A stretch of 64,000 nt of DNA, from assembly GCF_031455295.1 (NCBI RefSeq), contig NZ_JAVDSL010000002.1, positions 529,285-593,284 of the forward strand, written 5' to 3'. The DNA comes from Leifsonia sp. 1010 (GTDB lineage: Bacteria; Actinomycetota; Actinomycetes; Actinomycetales; Microbacteriaceae). The stretch's first letter is position 1. Each line of letters begins with the position of its first letter. Shown in pieces: positions 37,141 through 45,532 of this stretch. The notes beneath the pieces were generated by a model that was given only the letters and a program-made list of their open reading frames with translations, searched no databases and had not been told where the DNA came from. Position numbers and translations under genes: made by a program.

Positions 37141-37348
37141 CTGCGACTCGTCCTTTGCGAGGGCGGTACTCGATGTCCTGATCGCCATCCTGATGGGCTG
37201 CGCCTTTGCCGGCGGGCTGCTCGCACTCGGCTCGTCTCCGCGTGTGGTGGTCGCCGTCGGGCTTCTGGTGCCTCCGACCTACTACCTCGGACAGTGGTTG
37301 CGGCGTCGAAGACACAAGCGCGTCACCCGGGATGGTTCAATCCCCTAG
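37124..37348 (+). CDS. Small hypothetical membrane protein (74 aa)
   Basis: A 74-residue frame starting with ATG inside the last codons of the secreted-protein gene. It predicts two membrane helices (AVLDVLIAILMGCAFAGGLLA and VVVAVGLLVPPTYYLGQWL) and a basic tail RRRRHKR. Unknown family. The overlap suggests co-translation with the secreted protein. Confidence 0.6.
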   Translation: MTSNADCDSSFARAVLDVLIAILMGCAFAGGLLALGSSPRVVVAVGLLVPPTYYLGQWLRRRRHKRVTRDGSIP

Positions 37349-37381
37349 CTATTCCGGGAGCCGGGGGTACCGTGACACGGC

Positions 37382-37939
37382 ATGAACACAACCGGATGGA
37401 TCGTCCTCATCGTCGTCGTGGTGGTCGTCATCATCGTGATCGCCATCATCGCCGCCACGGTGGGCCGCAACCGCAAGCGCGAGGCGGATCGTCGTAAGGC
37501 GGAGGAGATGCGGCAGTCTGCCGCGCAGACCGAACTCGAGGCGCGCGAGCGTGAGGCGAAGGCCGCTCGGGCCGCCGCCGACGCCAAGCAGGCCGAGGTC
37601 GACGCCGAACGTCTGCGCCGGGAGGCGGAGGAGCGTCAGAACGCCGCCGCCGACGCCCGCACCGAGTCGGAGGAGGCCCTGCGCCGAGCCGACCACGTCG
37701 ACCCCGACGTGCGCACCGACCGTCACGGCAACCGTGTCGACGACGGCGCGCGTGCCGACACCGCTGCCCCTGCGGCCGCACCCGCTACGACGGCTGCTCC
37801 GGCCGCTCCCGCTCCGGATGCGGCGCCGGTCGCCGACCGTCCGCAGGACCCGAACGCGGCGGTGGACGACTCCCCGCGCCGTGCCGCGCGCCACGAGGCG
37901 CCCCGCTTCGACGACGGCACCGGCGGCACCGCCCGCTGA
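37382..37939 (+). CDS. Membrane-anchored coiled-coil protein
   Basis: Protein of 185 residues with an N-terminal helix of Ile/Val (about residues 6-26), a long charged Ala/Glu/Arg coiled coil (about 28-105) and an Ala/Pro-rich disordered C-terminus. A conserved-looking RRADHVDPDVRTDRHGNRV marks the junction. The function is unknown. TACCGT lies 8 nt before the ATG with no ribosome site, so the mRNA may be leaderless. Confidence 0.75.
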   Translation: MNTTGWIVLIVVVVVVIIVIAIIAATVGRNRKREADRRKAEEMRQSAAQTELEAREREAKAARAAADAKQAEVDAERLRREAEERQNAAADARTESEEALRRADHVDPDVRTDRHGNRVDDGARADTAAPAAAPATTAAPAAPAPDAAPVADRPQDPNAAVDDSPRRAARHEAPRFDDGTGGTAR

Positions 37940-38052
37940 GTTCCGCCCCAGGCTGCGGGCCGTCGGAAGCGAGACCGGCGGCCCGCACTTTCCGTGCCGC
38001 CGACGCACACCGCGCTAGCATCGTCACGACCGGCACACGGGACGGAGGTGCG

Positions 38053-38646
38053 ATGCCCGCCCTCGTCATCGTCCCGCATCGCTCGGTGGATGCCGCCCTC
38101 GTCGCGCGCGTCTCCTCCCGCCTCTCGGAGGGCGACCTCGCGCGGCTGTCGTCATTGCACCACGACCTCGACGGTCTGGCCGCTTTCGTCGCGGGGCGGG
38201 CCGCCCTCCAGCGCGCGCTGAGCGACGCGGGGGATGCGGAGGCGCGCATCGACGCGACCTGCCCGGACTGCGGCTTGTCGCACGGCCGACCCCGCGTCGT
38301 CGGCGGGTCTCGGCGTCTGTACGTGTCGGTGTCGCACGCGGCCGGGCAGGCGTTCGCGGTGGCCGCCCGGCATCCCGTCGGCATCGACGCGGAGGCGACG
38401 GATGACCTGCGCGCGCGCAGCGGCGCCATCGACGAGCTCGCACCCGGCCGCGGCGATCCGGGCCGTCGGTGGACAGCCGTCGAAGCGGTGCTCAAAGCAG
38501 ACGGGAGGGGCCTGCGGCGGGATCCCGGCGCCGTCCGGGTCGGACGACTCTCCGCGCGCCTCGACGGCCGCCGTTACACGTTGCGCACCACACGCGCGGG
38601 CGACTGCCTGGTCACCGTCGCGACCGGCCTGAGCCGGCAGCCCTGA
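38053..38646 (+). CDS. 4'-phosphopantetheinyl transferase (Sfp type)
   Basis: Protein of 197 residues that moves phosphopantetheine from CoA to the serine of a carrier protein. CoA and Mg2+ motifs are present: VGIDAE at about 109-114 and WTAVEAVLKADGRGL at about 140-154 (family pattern WxxKEAxxKxxGxG; Val replaces Lys before Glu). The upstream CPDCGLSHGRP (about 70-80) is the substrate-side motif. The ATG follows GACGGAGGTGCG. It converges with the M1 peptidase and Pls-like synthetase genes, whose carrier Ser582 is the obvious substrate. Confidence 0.88.
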   Translation: MPALVIVPHRSVDAALVARVSSRLSEGDLARLSSLHHDLDGLAAFVAGRAALQRALSDAGDAEARIDATCPDCGLSHGRPRVVGGSRRLYVSVSHAAGQAFAVAARHPVGIDAEATDDLRARSGAIDELAPGRGDPGRRWTAVEAVLKADGRGLRRDPGAVRVGRLSARLDGRRYTLRTTRAGDCLVTVATGLSRQP

Positions 38647-38659
38647 CCAGGAAGCCCGT

Positions 38660-39964
38660 TCAGTGCCCGATCGCGGGCAGCCGCGTCTCCCGTAGCCACG
38701 CATCGAAGAACGCGCCGAGCGGCTCGTCCGAGAACCGCTCGGCGAGCGCCTCGAAGTCGGCGCCCGCGACCGTCCCGAACCTGTACTCGCGCGTCCATGT
38801 CCTCAGCAGCTCGAAGAAGCGGTCATCGCCGAGCCGCACCCGCAGCGCGTGCAGCAGGCACGCTCCCCGCTTGTACACGCGGTCGTCGAACATCGAGTCG
38901 GGTCCGGGGTCGCCGAGCAGCAGCTGGCCCGGAGCGAGCCGGAGCGCGGCGTGGTGGATGCGCGCGTGCGCCGCCGCCGACATCCCGCCCGAGACCTCCG
39001 ACCACAGCCACTCGGCGTAGCAGGCGAACCCTTCGTTGAGCCAGATGTCGCCCCAGGACGCCAGCCCGACACTGTTGCCGAACCACTGGTGCGCCAGCTC
39101 GTGCGCGACCAGGCGCTCGGAGCCGTTGCGGCCGTCGGCGTGCGACGATCCGAAGGTCGCCATCGCCTGCGCTTCGAGCGGGATCTCCAAGGGGTCCTCG
39201 GTGACCACGACCGTGTAGGAGGGGAACGGGTACGGGCCGAACAGCTCCTGGAAGCGCTCCAGCATCCGGCCGACGGGTTCGAAGTCGTGCAGCACGCGAC
39301 GCGCGAGAGCGGGCGGATAGGCGACCACCCACTCCACGCCGGCGGTCCGCCGCGGCTCGAGCGTGTAGCGGCCGATCTGCACGGAGGCGAGGTAGGTCGC
39401 CGTCGGCTCCTCGCGCTCGAACGTCCAGGTCCCGCGTCCTCCGTTGACGCTGTGCCCGGTCGGCTCGCCGGTCGCCAGCACCGTGTACGCCTGCTCCGTC
39501 GTCACGCGGATGCCGTAGGCGGCGCGGTCGGAGGGCCGGTCGTTGCAGGGGAACCAGCTGGGCGCTCCGGAGGGCTGTGAGGCGACGATGACGCCGTCGG
39601 TGAGCTCCTCCCAGCCGAGCGTGCCCCAGCGGGTCCTGCGCGGCACGGGCGAGCCGTCGTAGGCGATCTCGACGGTGAACTCCGCGCCGGCCGGGATGGG
39701 CGTGGCCGGAAGGATGCGGAGGTGCGTCGCGCTCTGGCTGAACCGGACGCGCTTCTGCCCGTCCACCCGCACCTTCTTGGCCTTGAGATGGACGAGGTCC
39801 AGCACGATCGCCGTCAGCGCGACGTCGGCGCGCGCGCGGATCACCGCCGTCGCATCCAAGCGGTTCGTCGTCACCCGGTAGTCGAGGTCGAGGTCGTACC
39901 GGAGGACCGAGAAGTCGTGGGTGCCGGAGCGCGGCAGGTAGGTGTGCGGTGCTCCGTCGCTCAT
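38660..39964 (-). CDS. M1-family zinc aminopeptidase
   Basis: Zinc metallopeptidase of 434 residues. The zinc site is HELAHQ (His288, Glu289, His292) with the third ligand Glu311 in WLNEGFACYAEWL; the transition-state Tyr is probably Tyr364 in RVYKRGA. The usual GAMEN exopeptidase motif is replaced by EAQAMATF. No signal peptide is evident. The ATG at 39964 overlaps the stop of the synthetase by 4 bp. An M1-type aminopeptidase is also the known degrading enzyme of epsilon-poly-lysine producers, so it may trim or degrade the product of the neighbouring synthetase (inference). Confidence 0.9.
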   Translation of the reverse strand: MSDGAPHTYLPRSGTHDFSVLRYDLDLDYRVTTNRLDATAVIRARADVALTAIVLDLVHLKAKKVRVDGQKRVRFSQSATHLRILPATPIPAGAEFTVEIAYDGSPVPRRTRWGTLGWEELTDGVIVASQPSGAPSWFPCNDRPSDRAAYGIRVTTEQAYTVLATGEPTGHSVNGGRGTWTFEREEPTATYLASVQIGRYTLEPRRTAGVEWVVAYPPALARRVLHDFEPVGRMLERFQELFGPYPFPSYTVVVTEDPLEIPLEAQAMATFGSSHADGRNGSERLVAHELAHQWFGNSVGLASWGDIWLNEGFACYAEWLWSEVSGGMSAAAHARIHHAALRLAPGQLLLGDPGPDSMFDDRVYKRGACLLHALRVRLGDDRFFELLRTWTREYRFGTVAGADFEALAERFSDEPLGAFFDAWLRETRLPAIGH

Positions 39965-42900
39965 CCGCCGGCCCGCGCCCGGTACTCGCGCACGACGACT
40001 TCGCGCCACGGACCGATCGGGTTGCCGCTCCACCGGCTGCCCGCAGGGACCGTCTCGCCGCGCATCACGAGGGAGGCGGGTCCGACGGTCGCGTCGGCGC
40101 CGATGTCGGCGGCGGGCAGGATGACACTGTGCGGCCCGAGCGTTCCGCCGCGTTCGATGGTGACCTGGTCCATGCTCATGATTCGATCATGGAACAGGTG
40201 CGTCTGCACGACGCAGCCCCGATTGACGGTGGATGCGTCGCCCAGCGTGACCAGATCGGCCTCCGGGAGCCAGTAGCTGTCGATCCAGACGCCGGAGCCG
40301 ATCCGCGCGCCGAGGCTGCGCAGCCACCACACCAGCGCGGGTGTCCCGGAGGCCGCCCAGGCGAACCAGGGCGCCGCGACCATCTCCGTGAACGTGTCGG
40401 ACACCTCGCTGCGCCACACGAACGACGACCAGAGGGGATGCTCGCCCGGCTTCAGCCTCCCGATCAGCGCCCACTTGGCGGCGGTGCTGAGCGCTGCGGC
40501 GACGGCGCCCGAGAGCAGGAGGACGGGCCCGCTCAGGATGACCGCCCAGATCGGTCCCCAGGCCACGTCCACGGCGCCCAGCGCGATGACGACGGCGAGG
40601 CCGATGGCGCACGTGACGATCACGGGAACGATCCGCAGCAGTTCCCACGCGGTGCGGGCGACCCGCAACCGCGTCGGCGGCTCGAAGGTGCGCGAGAGGT
40701 CGGCGTCCTGCGTCTGGCGGCGGAGCTTCACGGGCGGAGAACCCAGCCACGACGTGCCGGCCTTCGCCTTGCGCGGCGCGAACGACAGCACGGCGACCAG
40801 GCCGTCTCGCGGGACGCGGTTGCCCGCTCCGGCCATCCCCGAGTTGCCGAGGAAGGCGCGCGCCCCGATGTCGACTGCGGCGATGCGGACGTATCCGCCG
40901 CCGAGCTCGTACGACGCCACGAGCGTGTCGTCGGCGAGGAAGGCGCCGTCGCGGATGCGGGTCATCCGGGGGAGGAGCAGCACGGTCGACGCCTCGACGT
41001 CGGCGCCGACCCTCGCTCCGAGCATCCGCAGCCAGACGGGCGTGAACAGGCTCGAGTAGAGCGGGAACAGGACCGTGCGGGCCTGGTCGAGCAGACGCTC
41101 CGTCGACCACGCCTGCCACCCGATCCTGCTGCGCACCGGGTAGACGCCCTCGCGCATCCCGATTCCGAGAAGCCGGACGAGCACGACGACCAGCGCGGCG
41201 AGCACGACGCCGGCGACGAGGGTTCCGGGAACGAGGCCGGCGGCGGCGCCCGCGATCACCCCGCCCCAGCCGGCTGCACCGCGGAGGAAGGCGGCAACCA
41301 CCGCTGCGCCTGCCGCCAGCGCGACGACCGGCACCAGCGACACGACGATCGACGACAGGGCGTAGGCGGCGAGCCACCGGGTCCGGCGTTGCGGACGCTC
41401 CTGCGGCCACCAGTCGTGCGCGCGGCCGACGCGGACGGCGGGGGAGCCCGACCAGTTCTGACCCGCGGGCACCCGGCCGAACACGGCAGACCCCGGGGCG
41501 ACGGTCGCGTTGCGGCCGATCTTGGTGCCGGGCATGAGCGAGCTGCGAGCGCCGACCGAGCTGCCGGCGCCGATGCGGATCTCGCCGATCCGCACGACGT
41601 CGCCGTCGATCCAATAGCCGGCCAGGTCGACCTCGGGTTCGATGGATGCGCCGGCGCCGATGCGCAGCATCCCGGTCACTGGCGGAAGGGTGTGGAGGTC
41701 GACGCCGCGGTCGATCGTCGCACCGAGCGCTCGGGCATAGTAGAGGATCCACGGGGCTCCCGCGAGGCTGGCCGCGCCGATCTGGTGGGCTACCTGCTCG
41801 GCCAGCCACAGCCGGAGGTGCACGCCGCCGCCACGCGGATGATCGCCCGCCCTGACCCCGAGGAGGAGCAGCCGGGCGGCGACCACCGCGATCGCCATGC
41901 GGCCCCACGGCGTCACGAACACGACGAGCCCGAGGATGAGCCAGGCCGGGTCTGCGGCGGGCAGCACGTCGAATCCGCCGAAGGGCCGCAGCAGCGCGGA
42001 CGCGGTGAGCAGGTAGAGCAGCCAGCGGATGCCGCCGAGGATGAACAGCGGGATGCCGAGGACGGTCTGCAGCGCGCGCATCCGCAGCGGGGTGGGCGGG
42101 ACCACGTGCGTGGACGCAGCCGACGACGACGGCGAGCTCTCCGCCAGCGCCAGCGCCATCGCGCCGAAGCGCGGCGTGGCGTACACATCGGCGACGGTGA
42201 TGTCCGGATGCCGCCGGCGGATCAGCGACACCAGCTGCGCCGCGGCCAGCGAGCCGCCGCCCAGATCGAAGAAATTGTCGTCGGGGCCGGTGACGGGCAG
42301 CCCGAGGACACTGCGCCAGTCGTCCGCGAGCGCTGCGGCGACCGGATCATCCGTTGTCGCGCCGTCAGAGCCGGAGTCCTCCAGCGGCCACGGCAGCGCC
42401 GCCTTGTCCACCTTGCCCGAGGTGCGAACCGGAAGTTCGTCGACCACCGCGAGCAGCGGAACGAGCGCGGCAGGGAGAGTCTCGCGCAGGTGGGTGAGCG
42501 AGGCGGCGCGGTCGAAGGATGCGGCATCCGGCACGGCCAGGTAGCCGACGAGGATGTCGTTGCCCGCGGCCGAGCGGCGAACGGCGGCCGCTGCCCCCGA
42601 GACGCCGGGGAGCTGCTGCAGCGCGGACTCCACCTCGCCCAGCTCGATCCGCCTGCCGCCGACCTTCACCTGGTCGTCGGCGCGACCTTGATAGAAGAGC
42701 CCGGCCGGGTCGAACCGCACCAGGTCGCCGCTGCGGTAGGCACGCTCCCAGCCGAGGGTGGGCATCGGCGCGTACTTCTCCGCATCCTTCGCCGGATCGA
42801 GGTAGCGCGCGAGGCCGACGCCTCCGATGACGAGCTCGCCGCTCTCGCCGTCCGCGACCGGGCGGCCCTCCGCATCCACCACCGCCAGATCCCAGCCGTC

Positions 42901-43995
42901 GAGCGGCAACCCGATCCGCACGGGCTCGCCCGCGACCAGCGGCGCCGCGCACGCGACGACGGTCGCCTCGGTCGGCCCGTACGTGTTCCACACCTCGCGG
43001 CCCGGAACGGCCAGCCGGCTCACCAGCTCGGGAGGGCAGGCCTCGCCGCCGAAGATGAGCAGCCGGACATTGTCCAGCGCATCCATCGGCCAGAGCGCCG
43101 CGAGGGTCGGGACAGTGGAGACCACGGTGATGCGGCGGGCGGAGAGCCACGGGCCGAGGTCCATCCCGGTGCGGACGAGCGCGCGAGGGGCGGGAACGAG
43201 GCACGCGCCGTGCGCCCAGGCCAGCCACATCTCCTCACAGGATGCGTCGAACGCGACGGAGAGGCCGGCGAGCACGCGATCCTGCGGGCCCATCGGCTCC
43301 TCCTGCAGGAACAGCCGGGATTCGGAGTCGACGAACGCGGCCGCGGACCGATGGCGCACGGCCACGCCCTTCGGAGTGCCCGTCGAGCCGGACGTGAAGA
43401 TGATCCAGGCGTCGTCCTCCGGTTCCGGAGGGGCGACGACCGGGAGGGCTGCCGTCGAGGGATGCGGCGCGTCGCGGAGCACCTGCTGCGGCGCATCCTT
43501 GCCCGCCACCACCAGTCCGGCATCGGTCAGGATCGCCCGGACGCCGGCCTCGCCGAAGACGAGGTCGGCGCGCTCCTGCGGGTCGTCAGCGTCCACCGGC
43601 ACGTACGCCGCGCCGGCCGCGAGCACACTGAGGATCGCCAGGTAGAGGTCGCGGCTGCCCGAGCTCATCCGCACGCCGACCCGGTCGCCCCGGCTCACGC
43701 CGTTCTCGCGCAGGCGGGCCGCACCCGCGGCGATCCGCGCCAGGAGTTCGCGATAGCTCAGCGCGCCTGCGGCATCCTCCAGCGCGGAGGCGTCGGGGAA
43801 GCGCTGCGCCGTCTCCCTCAGGATGTCGATCAGCGTGCGCGCGGGCGGCGCATCCTCCGACCGCAGCAGCAGCCCGGCGCGGGGACTGCCGGCTGTCGGC
43901 GCGTCGCCGTCGGACACATCGGTCAGGGGAGCATCGGCCACGGGCGCACGATACGGGTGCCCGGTAAAGCGCCGGTGAACGGACGCCCCGCTCAC
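39961..43995 (-). CDS. Pls/PosA-type nonribosomal peptide synthetase (A-T-membrane/beta-helix)
   Basis: Protein of 1344 residues. The adenylation domain (about 55-540) has A3 FTSGSTGTPKG (200-210), A4 AFDASCEEMW with the amino-group Asp250, A5 NTYGPTEAT, A7 YRSGDL and A10 Lys528 in TSGKVDKAAL. The carrier domain (about 550-620) has Ser582 in DNFFDLGGGSLAAAQL. There is no condensation or thioesterase domain. The C-terminal 700 residues hold about six membrane helices and three hexapeptide-repeat beta-helix domains (about 755-855, 985-1090 and 1225-1330), the layout of epsilon-poly-L-lysine synthetase. It should activate one amino acid and polymerise it. The amino acid is unknown. The GTG start overlaps the Rho_N-like gene; GTG at 43941 is an alternative. 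Confidence 0.9.
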   Translation of the reverse strand: MSGASVHRRFTGHPYRAPVADAPLTDVSDGDAPTAGSPRAGLLLRSEDAPPARTLIDILRETAQRFPDASALEDAAGALSYRELLARIAAGAARLRENGVSRGDRVGVRMSSGSRDLYLAILSVLAAGAAYVPVDADDPQERADLVFGEAGVRAILTDAGLVVAGKDAPQQVLRDAPHPSTAALPVVAPPEPEDDAWIIFTSGSTGTPKGVAVRHRSAAAFVDSESRLFLQEEPMGPQDRVLAGLSVAFDASCEEMWLAWAHGACLVPAPRALVRTGMDLGPWLSARRITVVSTVPTLAALWPMDALDNVRLLIFGGEACPPELVSRLAVPGREVWNTYGPTEATVVACAAPLVAGEPVRIGLPLDGWDLAVVDAEGRPVADGESGELVIGGVGLARYLDPAKDAEKYAPMPTLGWERAYRSGDLVRFDPAGLFYQGRADDQVKVGGRRIELGEVESALQQLPGVSGAAAAVRRSAAGNDILVGYLAVPDAASFDRAASLTHLRETLPAALVPLLAVVDELPVRTSGKVDKAALPWPLEDSGSDGATTDDPVAAALADDWRSVLGLPVTGPDDNFFDLGGGSLAAAQLVSLIRRRHPDITVADVYATPRFGAMALALAESSPSSSAASTHVVPPTPLRMRALQTVLGIPLFILGGIRWLLYLLTASALLRPFGGFDVLPAADPAWLILGLVVFVTPWGRMAIAVVAARLLLLGVRAGDHPRGGGVHLRLWLAEQVAHQIGAASLAGAPWILYYARALGATIDRGVDLHTLPPVTGMLRIGAGASIEPEVDLAGYWIDGDVVRIGEIRIGAGSSVGARSSLMPGTKIGRNATVAPGSAVFGRVPAGQNWSGSPAVRVGRAHDWWPQERPQRRTRWLAAYALSSIVVSLVPVVALAAGAAVVAAFLRGAAGWGGVIAGAAAGLVPGTLVAGVVLAALVVVLVRLLGIGMREGVYPVRSRIGWQAWSTERLLDQARTVLFPLYSSLFTPVWLRMLGARVGADVEASTVLLLPRMTRIRDGAFLADDTLVASYELGGGYVRIAAVDIGARAFLGNSGMAGAGNRVPRDGLVAVLSFAPRKAKAGTSWLGSPPVKLRRQTQDADLSRTFEPPTRLRVARTAWELLRIVPVIVTCAIGLAVVIALGAVDVAWGPIWAVILSGPVLLLSGAVAAALSTAAKWALIGRLKPGEHPLWSSFVWRSEVSDTFTEMVAAPWFAWAASGTPALVWWLRSLGARIGSGVWIDSYWLPEADLVTLGDASTVNRGCVVQTHLFHDRIMSMDQVTIERGGTLGPHSVILPAADIGADATVGPASLVMRGETVPAGSRWSGNPIGPWREVVVREYRARAGG

Positions 43996-44354
43996 CCCTC
44001 GCCCAGCGCGTGCAGCAGCTGGGCCTTGTTCATCCGCGAATACCCCTGGATGCCGCGCGCCTTGGCCCGGTCGCGCAGCTCGCGGAACGTCGGGATGCCC
44101 GTGCTCGATGCGGGCGCCGCGACGTGCTCGCTGATCTGCTTGGCCGAGGTGCGCGCGTCATCCGCTGTCTTCTTCGCCCGCCGGACCGCCTTCTTCGCGT
44201 CCTTCGCGGCCTGCTGGAGGCGGTCGGCCAGATCCTCCGCCTCGCGCCGTGTCTTCTTGTCGAGCTTCTTGACCGCCTGCTCCGCTTCGCCGACGGCGAC
44301 CCGCGCCGCGTCGAGTGCCTTCTCGGCGGCCTTCTCGGCCTTGCTCTTCGCCAC
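43992..44354 (-). CDS. Basic coiled-coil protein with C-terminal Rho_N/SAP-like motif
   Basis: Protein of 120 residues. The first ~80 residues are a Lys/Ala/Glu/Arg helix, starting VAKSKAEKAAEKALDAARVA. The C-terminal ~35 (TFRELRDRAKARGIQGYSRM and NKAQLLHALGEG) is the Rho_N/SAP-like nucleic-acid-binding fold. The GTG at 44354 has a strong ribosome site (AAGGAGGGGCT). Its stop overlaps the synthetase GTG by 4 bp, so the two are probably co-translated. Whether it has anything to do with peptide synthesis is unknown; it may be a histone-like or transcription factor. Confidence 0.8.
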   Translation of the reverse strand: MAKSKAEKAAEKALDAARVAVGEAEQAVKKLDKKTRREAEDLADRLQQAAKDAKKAVRRAKKTADDARTSAKQISEHVAAPASSTGIPTFRELRDRAKARGIQGYSRMNKAQLLHALGEG

Positions 44355-44416
44355 AGCCCCTCCTTCGGGATCCGCCCTGCTGGGGCTTACCCTACGGCCC
44401 GGCGGAGCTGTGGGGA

Positions 44417-44896
44417 CTAGTGGATTTCCGCGTCGTCGGCCAGCCGCGCGAGCAGCGCGTCCAGAATGGGCCGCTGCGCTTTCGTCAGCTTCAGCCGCGC
44501 ATCGTCCACCGAGAACCACCGGGCGTCGTCGATCTCCGGGAACGCCTGCATCCGCCCGGATCGCGGCGGCCACTCCAGCTCGAACGTGTTGCTGGTGATC
44601 GTCTCCGGCTCGAACTCCGATTCGGCGGCGAAGACGACGATGGTCTTGCCGGATCCGCGGAACTCGCCGAGCGGGACGTAGTCGACATCCGGCGCCGGGG
44701 AGCCGATCTCCTCGGCGAACTCGCGGCGCGCGGCGGAGAGCTCGTCGCCCAGATCGTCGGACTCGACGACGCCCTTGGGCAGGGACCAGGCCCCCTCGTC
44801 CTTGCGCGCCCAGAACGGGCCGCCCATGTGGGCGATCCACACCTCGACGGCGGCACGACGGCGATAGAGCAGGAGGGCGGCGCTGCGGACGGGCAT
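44417..44896 (-). CDS. Nudix hydrolase
   Basis: Protein of 159 residues that hydrolyses nucleoside-diphosphate-linked compounds. The Nudix box is KGVVESDDLGDELSAARREF followed by AEEIG, slightly longer than the canonical GX5EX7REUXEEXGU because of a two-residue insertion. The N-terminal AALLLYRRRAAVEVWIAHMGGPFWARKDEGAWSLP resembles small NTP pyrophosphohydrolases (MutT/Ap4A class). The divergent neighbour is another Nudix gene. Confidence 0.88.
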   Translation of the reverse strand: MPVRSAALLLYRRRAAVEVWIAHMGGPFWARKDEGAWSLPKGVVESDDLGDELSAARREFAEEIGSPAPDVDYVPLGEFRGSGKTIVVFAAESEFEPETITSNTFELEWPPRSGRMQAFPEIDDARWFSVDDARLKLTKAQRPILDALLARLADDAEIH

Positions 44897-44960
44897 GCGC
44901 CCAGCCTCCCACGCCGCGTCTCCGTATGACAGCGCGGCGAGAGGCGCGCCCGGCGGCGAC

Positions 44961-44966
44961 TAACGT
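44961..44966 (+). promoter_or_regulatory. -10-like hexamer TAACGT for the second Nudix gene
   Basis: TAACGT lies 6 nt before the GTG at 44973. This is the same leaderless arrangement as elsewhere in the window. Confidence 0.5.
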
Positions 44967-44972
44967 GGAGCT

Positions 44973-45431
44973 GTGGACTCGGGCGACGCATGGGTGGAAG
45001 GGCCGGACGGCCAGCGGTTCTGGGGTCGGTTCGGCGCCGCCGGACTGCTCGTGCACGACCTGCGGCGCGGCATCCTGCTGCAGCACCGGGCCGACTGGAG
45101 TCATTTCGGCGGCACTTGGGGGCTCCCGGGCGGAGCGCGTCACGCCGGGGAGAGCGCTGTCGACGGGGCGCTGCGGGAGGCCGCGGAGGAGGCCGCCGTC
45201 CCGCCCGACGCGGTGCACGTGCTGTTCGAGAGCGTGCTCGACCTCGGCTTCTGGTCGTACACCACTGTCGTCGGTCAGGCCGTGCGTCCGTTCGAGCCGC
45301 ACATGGCGGACGTGGAGAGCATCGAGCTGCGCTGGGTGCCGGTGGACGAGGTGAGCGCGCTCCCGCTGCATCCCGGCTTCGCGGCGTCGTGGCCCCAGCT
45401 CCGCGCGCGCCTCACCGCCCTCTCGGACTGA
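44973..45431 (+). CDS. Nudix hydrolase
   Basis: Protein of 152 residues. The Nudix box GGARHAGESAVDGALREAAEEAAV (about 49-72) has the catalytic Glu pair but ends in Ala-Ala-Val rather than the usual Thr-Gly. It is preceded by GLLVHDLRRGILLQHRADW and followed by FWSYTTVVGQAVRPF. The substrate is not predictable. The start is GTG with a -10-like box 6 nt upstream. Confidence 0.87.
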   Translation: MDSGDAWVEGPDGQRFWGRFGAAGLLVHDLRRGILLQHRADWSHFGGTWGLPGGARHAGESAVDGALREAAEEAAVPPDAVHVLFESVLDLGFWSYTTVVGQAVRPFEPHMADVESIELRWVPVDEVSALPLHPGFAASWPQLRARLTALSD

Positions 45432-45456
45432 CCGCCCCGCCCTGACGCCCCACCCA

Positions 45457-45516
45457 ACAGCTCCTGAGTTTTTCGGGTCGACACGCGGGCCCGCGCCGGG
45501 AAAACTCAGGAGCTGT
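45457..45516. terminator. Perfect 16-bp palindrome between convergent genes
   Basis: ACAGCTCCTGAGTTTT (45457-45472) and its complement AAAACTCAGGAGCTGT (45501-45516) flank a GC-rich 28-nt centre. Both arms end in A/T runs facing the loop, so the stem forms a bidirectional terminator shape. It separates the Nudix gene from the convergent gene at 45533. Confidence 0.75.
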
Positions 45517-45532
45517 CGGCTGGGGTCGTGGG

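Noticed and set aside
39949..44598. A 1549-codon open frame on the + strand opposite the synthetase
   Set aside because: Antisense frame in high-GC DNA; its product is low-complexity Arg/Gly/His-rich sequence with no domain, while the minus strand encodes clear A and carrier motifs.
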